From Paragordius varius (taxonomy: Eukaryota > Nematomorpha), in assembly GCA_964247055.1 (NCBI GenBank), contig OZ176050.1, positions 11,656,001 through 11,720,000 on the forward strand: 64,000 bases of DNA, read 5' to 3'. Shown piece by piece: positions 39,001 to 51,900 of this stretch. The notes below the pieces were generated by a model. That model saw only the letters and a program-made list of their open reading frames with translations, was not told where the DNA came from and searched no databases. Every line of letters starts with the position of its first letter. Position 1 is the stretch's first letter. Position numbers and translations under genes: made by a program.

Positions 39001-42000
39001 TCGAAACGAAACTACCCCTTATAATGGCCCGTCAGATATGAATCATAATATGACTAATGGAGATGTTTTGGGTTATGATGACCCTGCCGAGGACCTTATA
39101 GCTTCCATGAAAAACAAACCGCTTTCAAATTTGGACAAACTGCATTTCATAATTGGTATAGGGAATTACTATGTGTTACTAAATATTTTGGTTGATAATA
39201 TATGCATAATAATATTTTTTTGCCATAAGCGTTGTTTCGGAAATACATATTATAGCACAACTTTCAGATTAGGTGGGTAAATATTAGGATTCCGGATTTG
39301 GAGTTGTTTTCTTTCCACGTAAATCCCACCCGTTACAATTAACAATCTTTACATTGTTCTGTTATAAGGATTAAAGGCCATTTTTATATTATCATTATAG
39401 GAAACGAGTGGTCGTCCCTTTCTTCTTTTGCCATCAACATTCATGTTTTTAATAGTTATAGAATGGGTCGCGTCTTGCAAAATTAAGCCTTTTAAACAAT
39501 TTTTTACTTAAACGCCAAATATCGTAATTGTTATGCATACAAGGCCCTTTTTTAGTGAAATTTAACAATAGCGCCCTAAATTATTTTAAAGATATCATTT
39601 ATTTTAACTATATCATTTTACACATGATATATATTTTTACCCAATAAAATACCCAGGAAACGGCATTTTGAGACCCAAACTCCGAGACGAAATATTTTGC
39701 CAAATTTGTAAACAGCTAACATCAAACCCTAATCCGGACTCCAGTCGAATACGTGGATGGATTTTACTTTCTTTGTGCATTGGTTGTTTCCCGCCCTCAC
39801 ATACGTTCGAAAATTATCTCAAAAATTTCTTGTACCAAAATCACAAAAGTATACAAGCCGCAAATGCTAATATAAGGTAAAGTGTCAATTTATATCTTTT
39901 AAATATTTTCCTGGCTTACTAAATTATCCAATTTTATAAATCAAACGATGTAATTTACTTTCAATATAGATATAGTTATATATTTTCTTTATTTTTTTCA
40001 AGCATTTAATTCCATTCCTTATATAAAATTGGATATATCAATTTTTAATTAAATGACAAATTAACTTTGTCATACATATAGTAGATGTCAAGAAAATGGG
40101 AAAGTTGCGCGTATGATTGGCATAGATTTTGCTGCACGATGCTTACATCGCTTACAAAGAACGCTTAAGAATGGTCCCAGGTCTCAGCCACCCTGCTGGT
40201 TAGAACTACAAGCCGCAAAGGCCTCCGTGGCTGCAGTTTATAAAAATTTCAATACAAGTATGTGTCTCGAGCTAAAAATGAGTTTATTAATTATTATGAA
40301 AAGTTTAAAAAGCAAGCGATGAAAAGTTTGGCAAGCACTAAAACGCTACAACTTTGATATTTAGTTTTTTTGTCAACACATATTTTAAAAATAAACTCAA
40401 ATCAGTATATTATATACAAATTATCCTATGTTATGAGCTACTTTTATAAAAGATTCCTTAATAATGAATACCATCGCTATTTATTTAAAAAGAATTTTAT
40501 ATGCTAAAACTTACATATTGTAAGTATCATTAAGTCAAAGATTAACTAAAGACTAATTATTGTTTTATTATTTTAATGATTTTACATTGTAGATTATTAT
40601 TATATATAATGGACATTTGCTCAAGATATAAAAAAATGTACATGATACACATTACATGCCTTGTATATTTTCTTTTTGAGGATAAATCGAACTACTGGAC
40701 TGAAATTAAATTAAATTTATCCATTATTTAAATACCTAATTTTTGATTTTTATGCTTATATGTATGTTTTTAGCAAATGCAAACTCAATCCTAATTGAAC
40801 GCGAACCTCCAATAGTATTACCTGTAACGTGTATGGATGGGCGAACCGAAAACTTGCCTGCAGATTGCGCCACAACTGCAAGAGAATTATGTAGATTACT
40901 ATCGCTCCGATTAGGTCTAATTCCAAAGCCAGAAACTATGAATGCTCATCGAAAGGTAGGACATCATTGATTTTTTAATTTATAGTTGATTAAAAAATAA
41001 AAAGCGGAATTACAACTCAAAATTTTTAATATTTAAAATCAATAAGAAGGTATTATCTTATAACAAAAGCGGAGCCAGAAAGATATATCTATTTGTGTGT
41101 TAACAAAAAATATTATGTTTAATTATTTTTGTAACAATTAATAATTATATATCTTTTACAACTTTGAATAATGATAGAAATTGAAATCAAATTCGACAAA
41201 TGTTCAATCACCACCATCCTTTATTACGAATGGGGGTGCTTTTGGGTTTTCACTGTACGTTGCCCTATTCGATAAGGTCAGTAGTTTAGGGGATGGGAAT
41301 GATCATGTTATGGATGCCATAAGTCAATGTGAACAATATGCAAAAGAAACGGGCGCATCCGAACGCAATGCCCCTTGGCGACTATTTTTCCGCAAAGAAG
41401 TTTTTGTCCCTTGGAGAGGTTTTTTTTCAATTTGTTACATTTATCTAAGAAAATAATTATTTACGTAAAAAAAACATTTATCTTTATGCATCACAAGTAA
41501 AAAATAACTAATTTACATATAGTATCTATCAATAACACCAAAAAAGGTTCATAATGAAGTCCAGATTAAACCAATTACCATTTTTTGACTGTTTTTTAAT
41601 TTTTTATTACATTTATATTTTTCATTAACTATGAAACAGAAGATGAAGAATTGGATGAAAACTATGGCATAATTCCCAGATCCATTAAACAAAGTCGAGA
41701 TGCCATACGCGATTTAGTGTATCAACAAATTGTTAGAGGAATCAAATTTGGTACTTTCTTATCAAATAGATTTTCATTTAAAAATGTCATTGAATCTCTT
41801 ATTTAGTTCATAGCTTTAATCAATTTTCCAAAATTGGCCCATCTTTTGCATTATATATGCAATTTATGTAGGTGAATACAGGTGTGAAAAAGAGGAAGAT
41901 TTAGCCCATGTAGCCCTTCTCCAATACTATGTGGATGTGGCTTATTTATTACATGAGTCTGAGAATAAAACATCCATGGCCAAAAATGGTAGTAAACATT

Positions 42001-45000
42001 CATCAGTTACCATAGTCAATACAGAACTTGATCCATCACAACTTTTAACGTTACTCCCCTCATTCATTCCCGATTATTATTTGAACCGGGATGGGGCCAT
42101 AGAACATTGGATTCGACAAGTTATGCTTGTTTATCGCAAAAAGTCTGTCCCACTTTCGAATGATACACCTTTGTCTAAGGTTTTACAAATAACTGATATA
42201 TATATATGTTTAATTGTGCAACATAAATTTATGTAATAATTTAGAAAAATATCTCTTTTTTTGGAATATAAATAAAATATCAACAAATACTTTATAATAA
42301 ACATTAATAGTAAAATATTGTAAAAAAGATTATTTTTTACAACAATTTTAATAAAAATTTATATATTAGCAAAAAAATTTTTAGAAATATTAAATATACG
42401 AGCTTTACAAATTTAACCCGCTAATCAGCTAGGATAAGAACCGATGTATGTATTCTATTGTTCATAATAGGTCAAAGATGAACTCATTATGTTTGCCAAG
42501 TTTAAATGGCCCCTATTGTTTTCACGTTTCTACGAAGCTAGTCTCATGATAGGTACAAGCTTAGCTACGAGCACCTTTGCACACCATATACCACGTAATC
42601 AAGACATTATTGTGGCTGTTAATTGGACAGGTTTTTATGCCGTGGATGATCAGGAGAGAGTTTTATTGGAACTTTCATTCCCTGAAATTGTTAGAGTCCG
42701 CTATTTCGCCCCAAACATGATTGCATCCACCTCCTATGGACACCAATCAAATAAAAATTGCACTCTCGCTGGAGAAGAGGGCGCGTCCCAAGCGAGAAGT
42801 ATGGATGACAAAGATAATGTAACAGATATGAAACGACGAAAAGAGCATCAGAAAAATGGATTTTACGATAGGTAATATGGTTAATTAGCAAGTGCAACTT
42901 TTATCTATAAAATAGGGTCAATTATGAGTGCACTACAATGCCATTGTAAACTATCGTAAACGAATATTATTCATAAACTACGGGCAGAAAAAATGGATTT
43001 ATAATTATAATTTTTTTGATACTTAGTAACCAATAATTATTGTTGAGAAACGTTTGTTCATGAAAAATTAATTTGTTTTTTAAGACCACAATTCATTCTA
43101 CCCTATGCTGTATTGTGCATTCTTACGGTGAGACAAGAACTGCTCGTTTTCCGATGTTCCGGTGCTAAAGATGTGTGCGAACTTATGAATTATTTTTTGG
43201 ATGGATTGAGAAAAAGGACGCGCTACGCTATTGCTGTTAAAGATTTTTTCGGTTATTTATATTTTATTCATATTTTTTTATTTTATGAAACTTTTTTTGC
43301 TAATGTGAGTAAATACTTTTATCTAAATATTACATTTTAGGTAAGGAGAATATAAAAATATATAATATTTAACCAATGGTTATTGTTTCATGTTAGAAAA
43401 CGATTCCACTTTTCTTAATTTTCAACGTGGAGAAACTATTCTGTTAGAAAAACCGTATGGATCCGCTGTTATGGCTCAAAACCAAACAGTCAACGGTGCT
43501 AAAGTTTGGCTAACTGGTATATTTCTATTTAAGGAATTATTTTCTATACTATATGGCTTACATTAATTAACAATTTGTTTTTATCTCCCCTAAAAGGTTC
43601 TACCACAAACAGTAAAAATAAGGGTGATTTTCCATCCGATCTCGTTTATTTAGTTCCGACTTTGACGGTTCCAGACCCACAAACTATTTCCGCCATAGCG
43701 GAACATTGTATTAATGCAGATGCACCTGGGCGTTTCGCTCAACACATGGATAGATTAAATTTAAGTTCTTCCAATGATAAATCACCAAACACCACTTATC
43801 CAAATGCATCATCCGTTGCCCTTAAAGATGCCATTCAACGGCTTTTTCTAAAACAAGAATTTCAAGGCATTTCATCTCAAATATCTGGCGCTAATATGAG
43901 CGAGGACTGTTTACCACTTTTCGACAATCCCGACTACTTTGCAACTAGTAATAATAATAGTTTGTACGGGAATGAATTGTATGGTGAAGCACTGGGCGGA
44001 AATTTCAATTCGGGTTTAGGGCATTACACTTACACTAATATGGGACTACCCGGCGGCGGTGCTAATAATGGTAAAAGACAGAATGTCGCAATAAATGGGA
44101 TGGCCTCACCCCCGGCACATCCGTACGATCTTAGGAAATTTGCTGCAGAACATTTCCGTAACAGTGAAAAGTTTATCATAATTTTTTTATGTCTCTTATC
44201 TTCTAATTTATATTGTTGGGGAAACATGATTATTTTATATGTATTTTATGAGTGAGTTGCGTGTTTGATATGTAAAGTGTATTTTTTGATAAATAAAGCA
44301 GAAAGGGTTAACCAATGAATTAAATTTTTTTAGATTTTAAATAAATTCCCACTTTGGCACATTAATATAGACATACCTGCTATATAAGTTTTCCACAATA
44401 TTTTTTGTTTAAGATTATTTGGACATTTATTAGTCAAAATAATTTTATGATTATTAATAAGACAATGATTTCCATTGCAGGTTAAGTGTGAAACGAAGCA
44501 TTGGACAAGCCATAACTAACACATTAAACCGGAAAAACCCACTCAAAACCTTGTTAAATCACAGTAACAACAATCCCTCCTCCATAGACTTGGCAAATGG
44601 GACAGACTTTAATTCGATTAATCCATCTGGTATGGTTAATTCTACAGAAGACAATGATGATTTTGCCAATAACAATAATGGCAAAATTGAATGCCTATGG
44701 CGACACAGCAAAGAACCATTAAAACTTCCTTTGTTACGAAAGTTACAGGGTAGAGAGCAGTTTTGTCACTTGGCTTGTCAAATATCGTTGGCTATTGCAA
44801 AGTATATGGGTGATCAACCTATGCGCCGCAAATTAACCATAAATGGATCCGGACCTCCGTACAGTAATGGTATTTTAACTTCATCACCTCATAACTCACT
44901 CGTATCCAATAATGGTAAGTTATATGGTTCTGGTGCTTTGGGAAATGGGACAAATTTAAATGGGTTAACCAATAATGGTACACCTTTACACTCCATAGAC

Positions 45001-47952
45001 TTGACTGATATGATCTTTGAACCGGCTATTAAACATGTGAGTTATCAATTATAAAAAGTTATTATCAAATTTGAGTATCTAATTAAGCATAGTTAAAATA
45101 TAAGTGGATTACAACAACTATTATATTATCTTGCACCCTGATATAGGAAATTTTGCGCGATGAAGTATATTGCCAATTGATTAAGCAACTGACACAAAAC
45201 CCCAACAAGTATGCATAGTTTTATGGCATAAAAATCATTTTTCCCTTATTATGATATAAATTAACATTTATATAGACTGAAACGTTGCAAACACTATGAT
45301 TTATTTTATTTTTAATCTATTTATAACGAAGTTATTGTTTTGCTAATTAAATAATTAATAATATTTCCAAAGATGACGGCATAATATATTACCCATAATT
45401 TATATTTTTAAATTTATTTTTACTTCATTCAGATCAAGCGAGGAAAAAGGTTGGGAACTTATGTGGCTTTCAACCGGCTGTTTTCCTTGTAGTCGAATAA
45501 TGTTGCCTGAAATAACGGATTTTTTGAGAAGTAGCAGCTCCTCGCAAATGATATCACCTCCCGCAACAAATAATGGTTTTAAATATTTTATATATTAAAT
45601 ATACTTAACATTATAGCTATAGGACAATATCGCAATTTATATTATATTTACAGTTGTCACCTTGAATATTGTGATGGCGTATAATTTAAGATCATCTTTG
45701 ATTTTTTTACTGAAAAAAAAAATATGTCCCTTTAGGCATGAGTGTTCCTAATCTGGCCCTAAAACGCGACTGTTTTATACGCCTTCAAAAAACGCTAAAA
45801 GTCGGATGTCGAAAATATCCTCCACATCCGGTCGAAGTTGAAGCCATTCAAAGGAAAACTACCCAAATATTTCACAAGGTTTACTTTCCCGATGATACTG
45901 AACAAGCCTTTGAAGTGGATTCTGGTATGTGATTGGCTCTATGAAATATAACATCCACAAATTATAACTGTTACATTTTTATTTCAATTTGTAGGTACGA
46001 AAGCGACAGAATTTTGTTTCCACATATCACGTAGGCTTGGTCTCCAATCTCCCCAAGGATTTAGCTTGTTTGTTAAAATTGCTGATAAGGTCATCAGTGT
46101 TCCAGACCAAGATTTTTTCTTTGATTTTGTCCGACACCTAACGGATTGGATCAAAAAGACATGTCCCATATCAAGCGGTAATTTTGCGGGTCATATAACA
46201 CGAAATGGTGAACATATTGGACCTTTCGGGACAAACGGTTCCAATTCATCCCTCAATTATAGCCATAATAATAGTCAAACCAATGTGAATTCTACCCTAA
46301 CCTACCAAATCTTTTTTATGCGAAAATTATGGCTAAATGTTGTACCTGGAGTGGATCGAAATGCCGATCTTATCTTCCATTACCATCAAGTATGTAAAAT
46401 CAATAATGAATACTAGGGATATTTGTTGTTTTTATTAGTTTAAAATTTATAGGTATTAAAAAAATTGATTTGAACATTGTCTAAAAATTTTATTATATTA
46501 TTGAATTCATTTATATAAAGGAAGTGCCCAAATATTTACGTGGTTATCACAAATGTAACCCTGAAGATGCCAAATCTTTAGCAGCCTTAATTTATCGAGT
46601 CAAGTTTAATTCCGATCCATCGTATATCACAAGTCTTGCTATGTTTAGCAAAATCATAAAGGTATGTGATTAAGTTTAGATATATGATATGATCGAAATT
46701 AAAGCATTATATATGATTATTCATAATTTTTTTAATTTGGATATTAGGAGCTTGTCCCCGGACACTTACTTAAGATCACCCATGATTCCTATCATCAATC
46801 TGCGCTTGAGGATTGGAGAAAAGGCATATCTCATTATTATTCACTTACAACTGGTTCGGCTAGCAGAGGCATTCCACCATTAAGTCCGGATGATGCAAAG
46901 ATTGAATTCCTTAAAATCATATATAAATGGCCAACTTTCGGCTCCGCGTTTTTCGAAGTCAAAGTAATGATTCGTTTATCAATGTAACACTTTCTCTTTT
47001 AATGATTCTTTAAAATATCATATAATATAATTAATTTTTCCAGTTATGATACGGTTCAAGAATAAACATGTAGGTGCTGTATTCGATATAAATTATATTT
47101 GATTTATAACAATAAGAACACTGTTTTCGGAATATATAATTTCTATTACGTGGTTTCTATTCTATCAATTTATGCCCAGAACATTTTAAAATTCACATTA
47201 TTTGTTAAATATCTTTATCATGTTCCTCACTTGGTAAAAAAGATTTTGCATTTAGCAGGAAAATACAAATTTTTAATCTACTATGTTTTAAACAGCAAAC
47301 AACTGAACCCAATCTCCCAGACTACATCATAATAGCCATTAACAAGAATGGATTAACACTTTTAGACCCGCATTCAAAAGATACATTAGCCACGTTCCCT
47401 TTCACTCAAATATCAAATTGGAGTAGTGGGAATACCTATTTCCACATTACCATAGGCAATATGGTTCAAGGAAGCAAATTACTTTGTGAAACATCTTTGG
47501 TAAGTAAAAAATTTGTTTGTGCCCTTAATTAAGAATTGTTAAACCTTTTTAAACGATTCATCCCGCAATACTTGGGCTTAAAATTCTAAGTTTATCATGA
47601 TTATGTGAGTACATGGTGTATAAGTTAAGTTTTTTACTTTCTACAAGCCCTTCTGAAACTGGTATCTGCTGTCAGTTCAAATTATGATCAGCCAAAACTA
47701 CGGAATCGTTAGGACCTAATTAGCCCTCCATCAAATTACTGATTTTTATTTATAATAATAAATTTTTTATTTATAATAATGATACTTTGATTGCAGGGGT
47801 ATAAAATGGATGATCTGCTTACCTCATACATTGGACTCATGTTAAGTGCCATGGGAAAACAACAACATCAACTACAAAATCAATTTCAACAGCCAACTGG
47901 ATTGCAACAAAGGCAACAACCTATTATGCATATAGCAGCTAATGGCTTCTAA
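28642..47952 (+). CDS. MYO7: Myosin VII heavy chain, 44 exons, complete
   Basis: Actin-based motor of filopodia, microvilli and stereocilia-like protrusions. Exon 1 (28642-28659) is only 18 nt and encodes MVILSR; with exon 2 it gives MVILSRGEYIWI against human MVILQQGDYVWM, which fixes the start. All 44 exons join in phase, giving 8,742 nt (2,913 aa plus stop) against about 2,215 aa in human MYO7A. The excess is mostly Asn/Ser-rich insertions between domains. Domain order is motor, four IQ motifs, charged linker, MyTH4, FERM, SH3, MyTH4, FERM. The protein ends [20 protein letters not shown] plus a Gln-rich tail. Introns range from 60 nt to 1.2 kb, all GT-AG. I read no stop or frameshift, so it looks functional. 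Exons are listed in the five domain entries. Class VIIa versus VIIb was not resolved. Confidence 0.97.
34726..35850. mobile_element. Decayed TA-flanked DNA transposon E filling a myosin VII intron
   Basis: 1,125 bp within the intron 34682-35908. The left end reads CACTAGTCGACAAAT and the right end, on the minus strand, CACTGCTCAACAAGG. Both then run into TTTTG(A)GCACCACC.CATT, giving imperfect TIRs of about 40 bp. TA follows the right end (35851-35852); the left flank is AA. Termini of the CACTGCTCAACAAG kind are typical of Tc1/mariner elements. No DDE transposase could be read. A GC-richer patch at about 35400-35560 inside it is unassigned. Confidence 0.65.
36200..37460 (+). other. MYO7: Myosin VII neck (four IQ motifs) and charged linker (exons 18-21)
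   Basis: Exons 36200-36350, 36448-36583, 36668-36749 and 37053-37460. IQ-like motifs in order: [49 protein letters not shown] and [15 protein letters not shown]. These are light-chain/calmodulin sites, about residues 800-910. A short charged helix ([19 protein letters not shown]) follows in place of the longer single alpha-helix of vertebrate MYO7A. Exon 21 (136 aa) is polar and has no recognised domain. Exon 20 uses a GTTATT donor, weaker than the others but the only one in phase. Confidence 0.9.
37541..43251 (+). other. MYO7: Myosin VII first MyTH4-FERM (exons 22-33)
   Basis: Exons 37541-37859, 38092-38315, 38582-38840, 38934-39155, 39657-39876, 40082-40257, 40774-40955, 41178-41418, 41640-41750, 41872-42179, 42471-42871 and 43085-43251. 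MyTH4 landmarks: [64 protein letters not shown] and [22 protein letters not shown] landmarks: [64 protein letters not shown] and [15 protein letters not shown]. This unit binds cargo and membrane or tubulin in other class VII myosins. Long Asn/His/Ser-rich stretches inside MyTH4 (exons 23-25) and a Lys/Arg/Asp-rich one inside FERM (exon 32) are absent from vertebrate proteins. Confidence 0.95.
43397..44170 (+). other. MYO7: Myosin VII SH3 domain and spacer (exons 34-35)
   Basis: Exons 43397-43516 and 43597-44170. The SH3 core reads [19 protein letters not shown] and [26 protein letters not shown] (human SGFLSFAKGDLIIL, KQRGDFPTDSVYVMPT). The second exon then continues for about 150 residues of Asn/Gly/Ser-rich spacer, ending [15 protein letters not shown], which matches the human segment TLEEFSYDYFR before the second MyTH4. 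Confidence 0.93.
44481..47952 (+). other. MYO7: Myosin VII second MyTH4-FERM and C-terminus (exons 36-44)
   Basis: Exons 44481-45036, 45147-45208, 45433-45575, 45736-45924, 45995-46389, 46521-46661, 46748-46963, 47296-47499 and 47797-47952. Landmarks: [139 protein letters not shown] and [12 protein letters not shown]. These are the best conserved parts of the protein. An Asn/Ser-rich insertion of about 35 residues interrupts the FERM in exon 40. Exon 44 adds a Gln-rich tail after LSAMG. Confidence 0.96.
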
Positions 47953-48919
47953 AAATAACCATCTTTTAAATAAAAGTGAAAACAAATTAATTAATAAAAT
48001 GACACATATTTTTAGGGAAGTTTTTTAAGAAAATTTTCTAAGGAAGTGATAATTGTTGTCCTAACAAATTATTTAGAAATTGCATAATGATTTTCTTGCA
48101 TTTATGTGTTTTTTATACTTGTGCATTTATAATTAGGTAAATTATTTTTCACGCAAATTTTTATCAATGTTATAGCCAATTTTTATAATATCCTTGTGAT
48201 TATTTTTACATATTTTTACACAACTAGGTAATAAATTATATTAATAAAAATATTTATTCAATAAAATTTCAGATAAATAAAAAATTTAACCAATTTAGGG
48301 AATAATAATGCCAGGTTTTATTAAATCACTTGGATTTTTACGGGTATTTTAGGCCAAAAAATTATTATAAATAATTATTAGTTTATTAATGGGTGGCAAA
48401 AAACCCTAATAAATGGGAGTGAATTAAATCCTAACGTTAATTTTTTTCTTTCCATCTATAATGCATTCTGCCGGAGTATCAAATTTTGGCCAGTAATATA
48501 GAAAAATATTTTTTTTGGAAACCATCATTATTTTAAAACCCAAAAATGTCACGTTGAATTTGATACTATCAAAATCATTTCTTAGCAGTCAGCTATTCTT
48601 ATTCTATTGAAAATCAATTTGCTTAATGAAAATGCTAATATTGGTAATCTTTTGTAAGGACTCACAATATTTCCCACGTCAAAGTCAAAATTTATGTCTA
48701 TAATATAAAAACCAATTTAATATTTAATATTATCATCTACACCTCTATAATATTTTAAATTTTTTCAAGCAATCTAATTGTTCAGTTAAAACTGCTCTAA
48801 ATTATCAATTAAAATTATCAGATTTATAAAGGCCAAATTCACATTATTTGTTTATTTCTTTTTGTTTGATTTTACCCACTAGCAACAATTTTACTATTAA
48901 TTCGTCCATTATCTATAAA
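47953..48919. other. 3' flank of myosin VII, intergenic
   Basis: An AATAAA polyadenylation-type hexamer lies at 47969-47974, 17 nt after the stop. The rest is AT-rich with no frame or repeat that I can assign, up to the LINE target duplication. Confidence 0.5.
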
Positions 48920-48934
48920 TATCCTTGATTACTG
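48920..48934. repeat. Left 15-bp target-site duplication of the LINE
   Basis: TATCCTTGATTACTG, identical to 52574-52588 on the other side of the LINE. Confidence 0.93.
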
Positions 48935-51900
48935 GGGTGCTAAGTCCTTCTTCCACGTCCCCGTCGTGCACCCTGGACATTGACAAACGGAAGAGGCGTC
49001 AAGAATGTGTGGGGTGTGGTGGTTTTGGCTCCTGGCAAGTCAAGACTTATAAAATGCCACAATACCTGTATTCACACGAAATTCCAAGCGGGCTCTCTGG
49101 CGCTTTAACCAGTTGCCAAAAACATGACAATATATAATAATGCAAGACTTCAACTCCAGAATTATTTTAAATTAGAATGTGGAGAGGGAACTCCATTAGC
49201 CTGGTAAGGCGATTCCCTAGGTTGTAAACTATCTCCTCCTCGGAGCTAGAGGTTGATATTGCAAAGGCATGCAATCATAAAACATTTGCTTAATAATAAT
49301 ATGATCAATGCAACTAAATTTTCAACTATTATACTGCAACAAAAGCTTTTAAACACCTTTATTTTATTTTCTTACTTGCACCAACGCCAAAAAATATATT
49401 TATTTATATACATAATTTATATATTATATTGTATTTAATAACTATAATCTTAATGGTAATATGACTGAACGAAATCAACGCAATAATAAAACCCAACTGT
49501 TTAATTCTGAACAGTATACATCTCCAAACAAACCACCACTAATTTGATTTCCCTCACACATTAAAAATAATAATACGAAACAGTTAAAGTTTAAGTTTGC
49601 CACTTACAATATAGGATCTCTCAAAGGAAAAACCCCATTTATCATCTCCAAGCTCACAAACAAAAATATAGACATTTGTTGCCTTCAAGAGACACGATAT
49701 AAAGATGGACGAAACGAAGTCATTGAGAATTATAAATTATTTCATCAAGGCGATAAAACAAGCCAAGGAGGGGTCGCTATTGCTTTGAAAGTAGAACTTG
49801 CAAAAAATATAGTATCTATAACCAGACATTCAAACAGATTATTACAACTTAGGGTAGTCATCAGTAAACAGATATTTAACGTAATATGAGCATACGCTCC
49901 ACAGAACGGGATAACTCAATCTGACAAAACTGCTTTTTGGGAACAGTTATTCAATATATGCAACGAGATACCACCAAATAATATTGTGCTAATTGGTGGC
50001 GATTTGAATGAACATGTTGGAGCAAAAAACGATGATTATGAAAATGTTCATGGTAATTATGGTTTTGGCTTTAGAGATGATGAAGGAGAAACAATACTTC
50101 TGCAATTCCTTAAATTTAGTTGTATCTAACACTTTCTTTACAAAACCAAAAAAGGCTTTTATCACCTATCGTAGCAATGATAATGAATCAATGATTTATT
50201 ACGTCCTAATCAATCAAAAACACCGCTATTGTATAAAGAACATAAAGACTTATGCATGTGAAACACAACATGCTCTAATAGTAGCAGAACTACAGATAAA
50301 TAGTAATAACAATAAAAATAAAGTCTTAAAAGCTAAAATAAATAGTGATGCCCTCTCCAAACCAGAAAAGATGAACCTCTCTCAAAATGAGACAACCAAT
50401 ATAGCTATAGATGAAAATATGAGTGTTGAAAATATATGGACCACCTTAAAAAACAGGGCAGTAAAGACTGCTCTTAAAGTTTGCGGCAGAAAAAAGTATG
50501 GCGGTAGGCCACAAAAGAAATGGTGGTGGTCAAATAAAATTAAATGTCACACATCGAAAAAATTTGAATTGTTTAAAAAATGGAAAAAATCAGGCCTCGA
50601 TAAAGATAAGTTAGCTTATTTAGATCATAAAAAATATGTCAATAAGTTGATTGATGTCCAAAAGAACAAGAGGAGCAGAGAAATAGCTGATGATATTGAA
50701 AAAGATACATCCAATTCGAGAATATATAGAAAAGTAAAAAATAGAATACAAAATAAGCAAGATATAACAACCAATAATATTAATGATAGAGACGGTACAA
50801 CTATGACCTAACCTGAAGACGTGAAAATAACTTGGCTTGAATATATGAAGGGAGTTTTAAATGAATCAAATCACGTCAACGAACTGCCAACATTGCCTTT
50901 TAACATTGGCCCCACACCACTCATCAATGAAATTGACATAGAAAACGCATTAAAAAAAATGAAAAACAATAAAGCGGCAGGACCGTCTGAACTCTCAGCT
51001 GATTTATTGAAAAGTATAAAGTTTAAGAGTCCCATTTTAACAACCCTTTTCAACAAAATAATAATCGAGAATAAGATCCCATCCGATTGGCAAAATAGTA
51101 TTACTATTCCAATCTATAAAAACAAAGGAAATAAACTTAATTGCGCATCATATCGCCCAATTAAACTTCTAGAACATACTATGAAAGTTTTTGAATCAAT
51201 CTTAGCTCAGAAAATAAGAGACATAGTTAATATTGACAACATGCAGTTTGCCTTCCGTCAAGGTTGCAGCACAACAGACCCCATATTTATATTAAGGCGC
51301 CTCCAAGAAAACTATCTTTCTAAAGGTAGCCAATTATAACATCTATTTATTGACATGGAGAAAGCGTTCGATAAAATCCCTCGAACGCTTATTTTCTGGA
51401 GTCAAAAAAAAGGAGTAGACAAATGGATCATAGATGCAATAAAGTTATTATATGATAACAGTAAAACTTGTGTTAACACGCATTTCGGGTACACAATTCC
51501 ATTCCACATCACATCAGGACTACACCAAGGTTCTGTTCTTAGCCCCCTTTTATTCACCATAATAATAGGCACCATTAGTGATGAGATCCGTACTGGTCTT
51601 CCTTGGGAGCTCATCTACGCTGATGATCTATTGTTAACGTCAGAAAATCTAAACGAACTCAGTCAAAAGTTCAAACTTTGGAAAACCTGCCTTGAGCGAC
51701 ATGGTCTCACAATCAACATCCAAAAAACTAAGGTTATGATAACAGGCGACAAAAAGACTGATAAAATCAAATACCCATGCCGTGCATTCTTAAAAAATGA
51801 GGGACTAAACTCCATCCAATGCAAGTGTCAATACTGGTTACACAAACCATGTTCGGGATTAAATGGAACTTTAAAAATAATAATAATTACATATGCCCCC

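Noticed and set aside
49544-49889. In-frame TGA codons inside the LINE endonuclease, as possible stop-codon recoding
   Set aside because: The conserved residue at the second TGA (before AYAPQ) is not tryptophan in the family, and the host genes use TGG for tryptophan and end normally; TAA stops and frameshifts also break the LINE. Ordinary mutations explain it.
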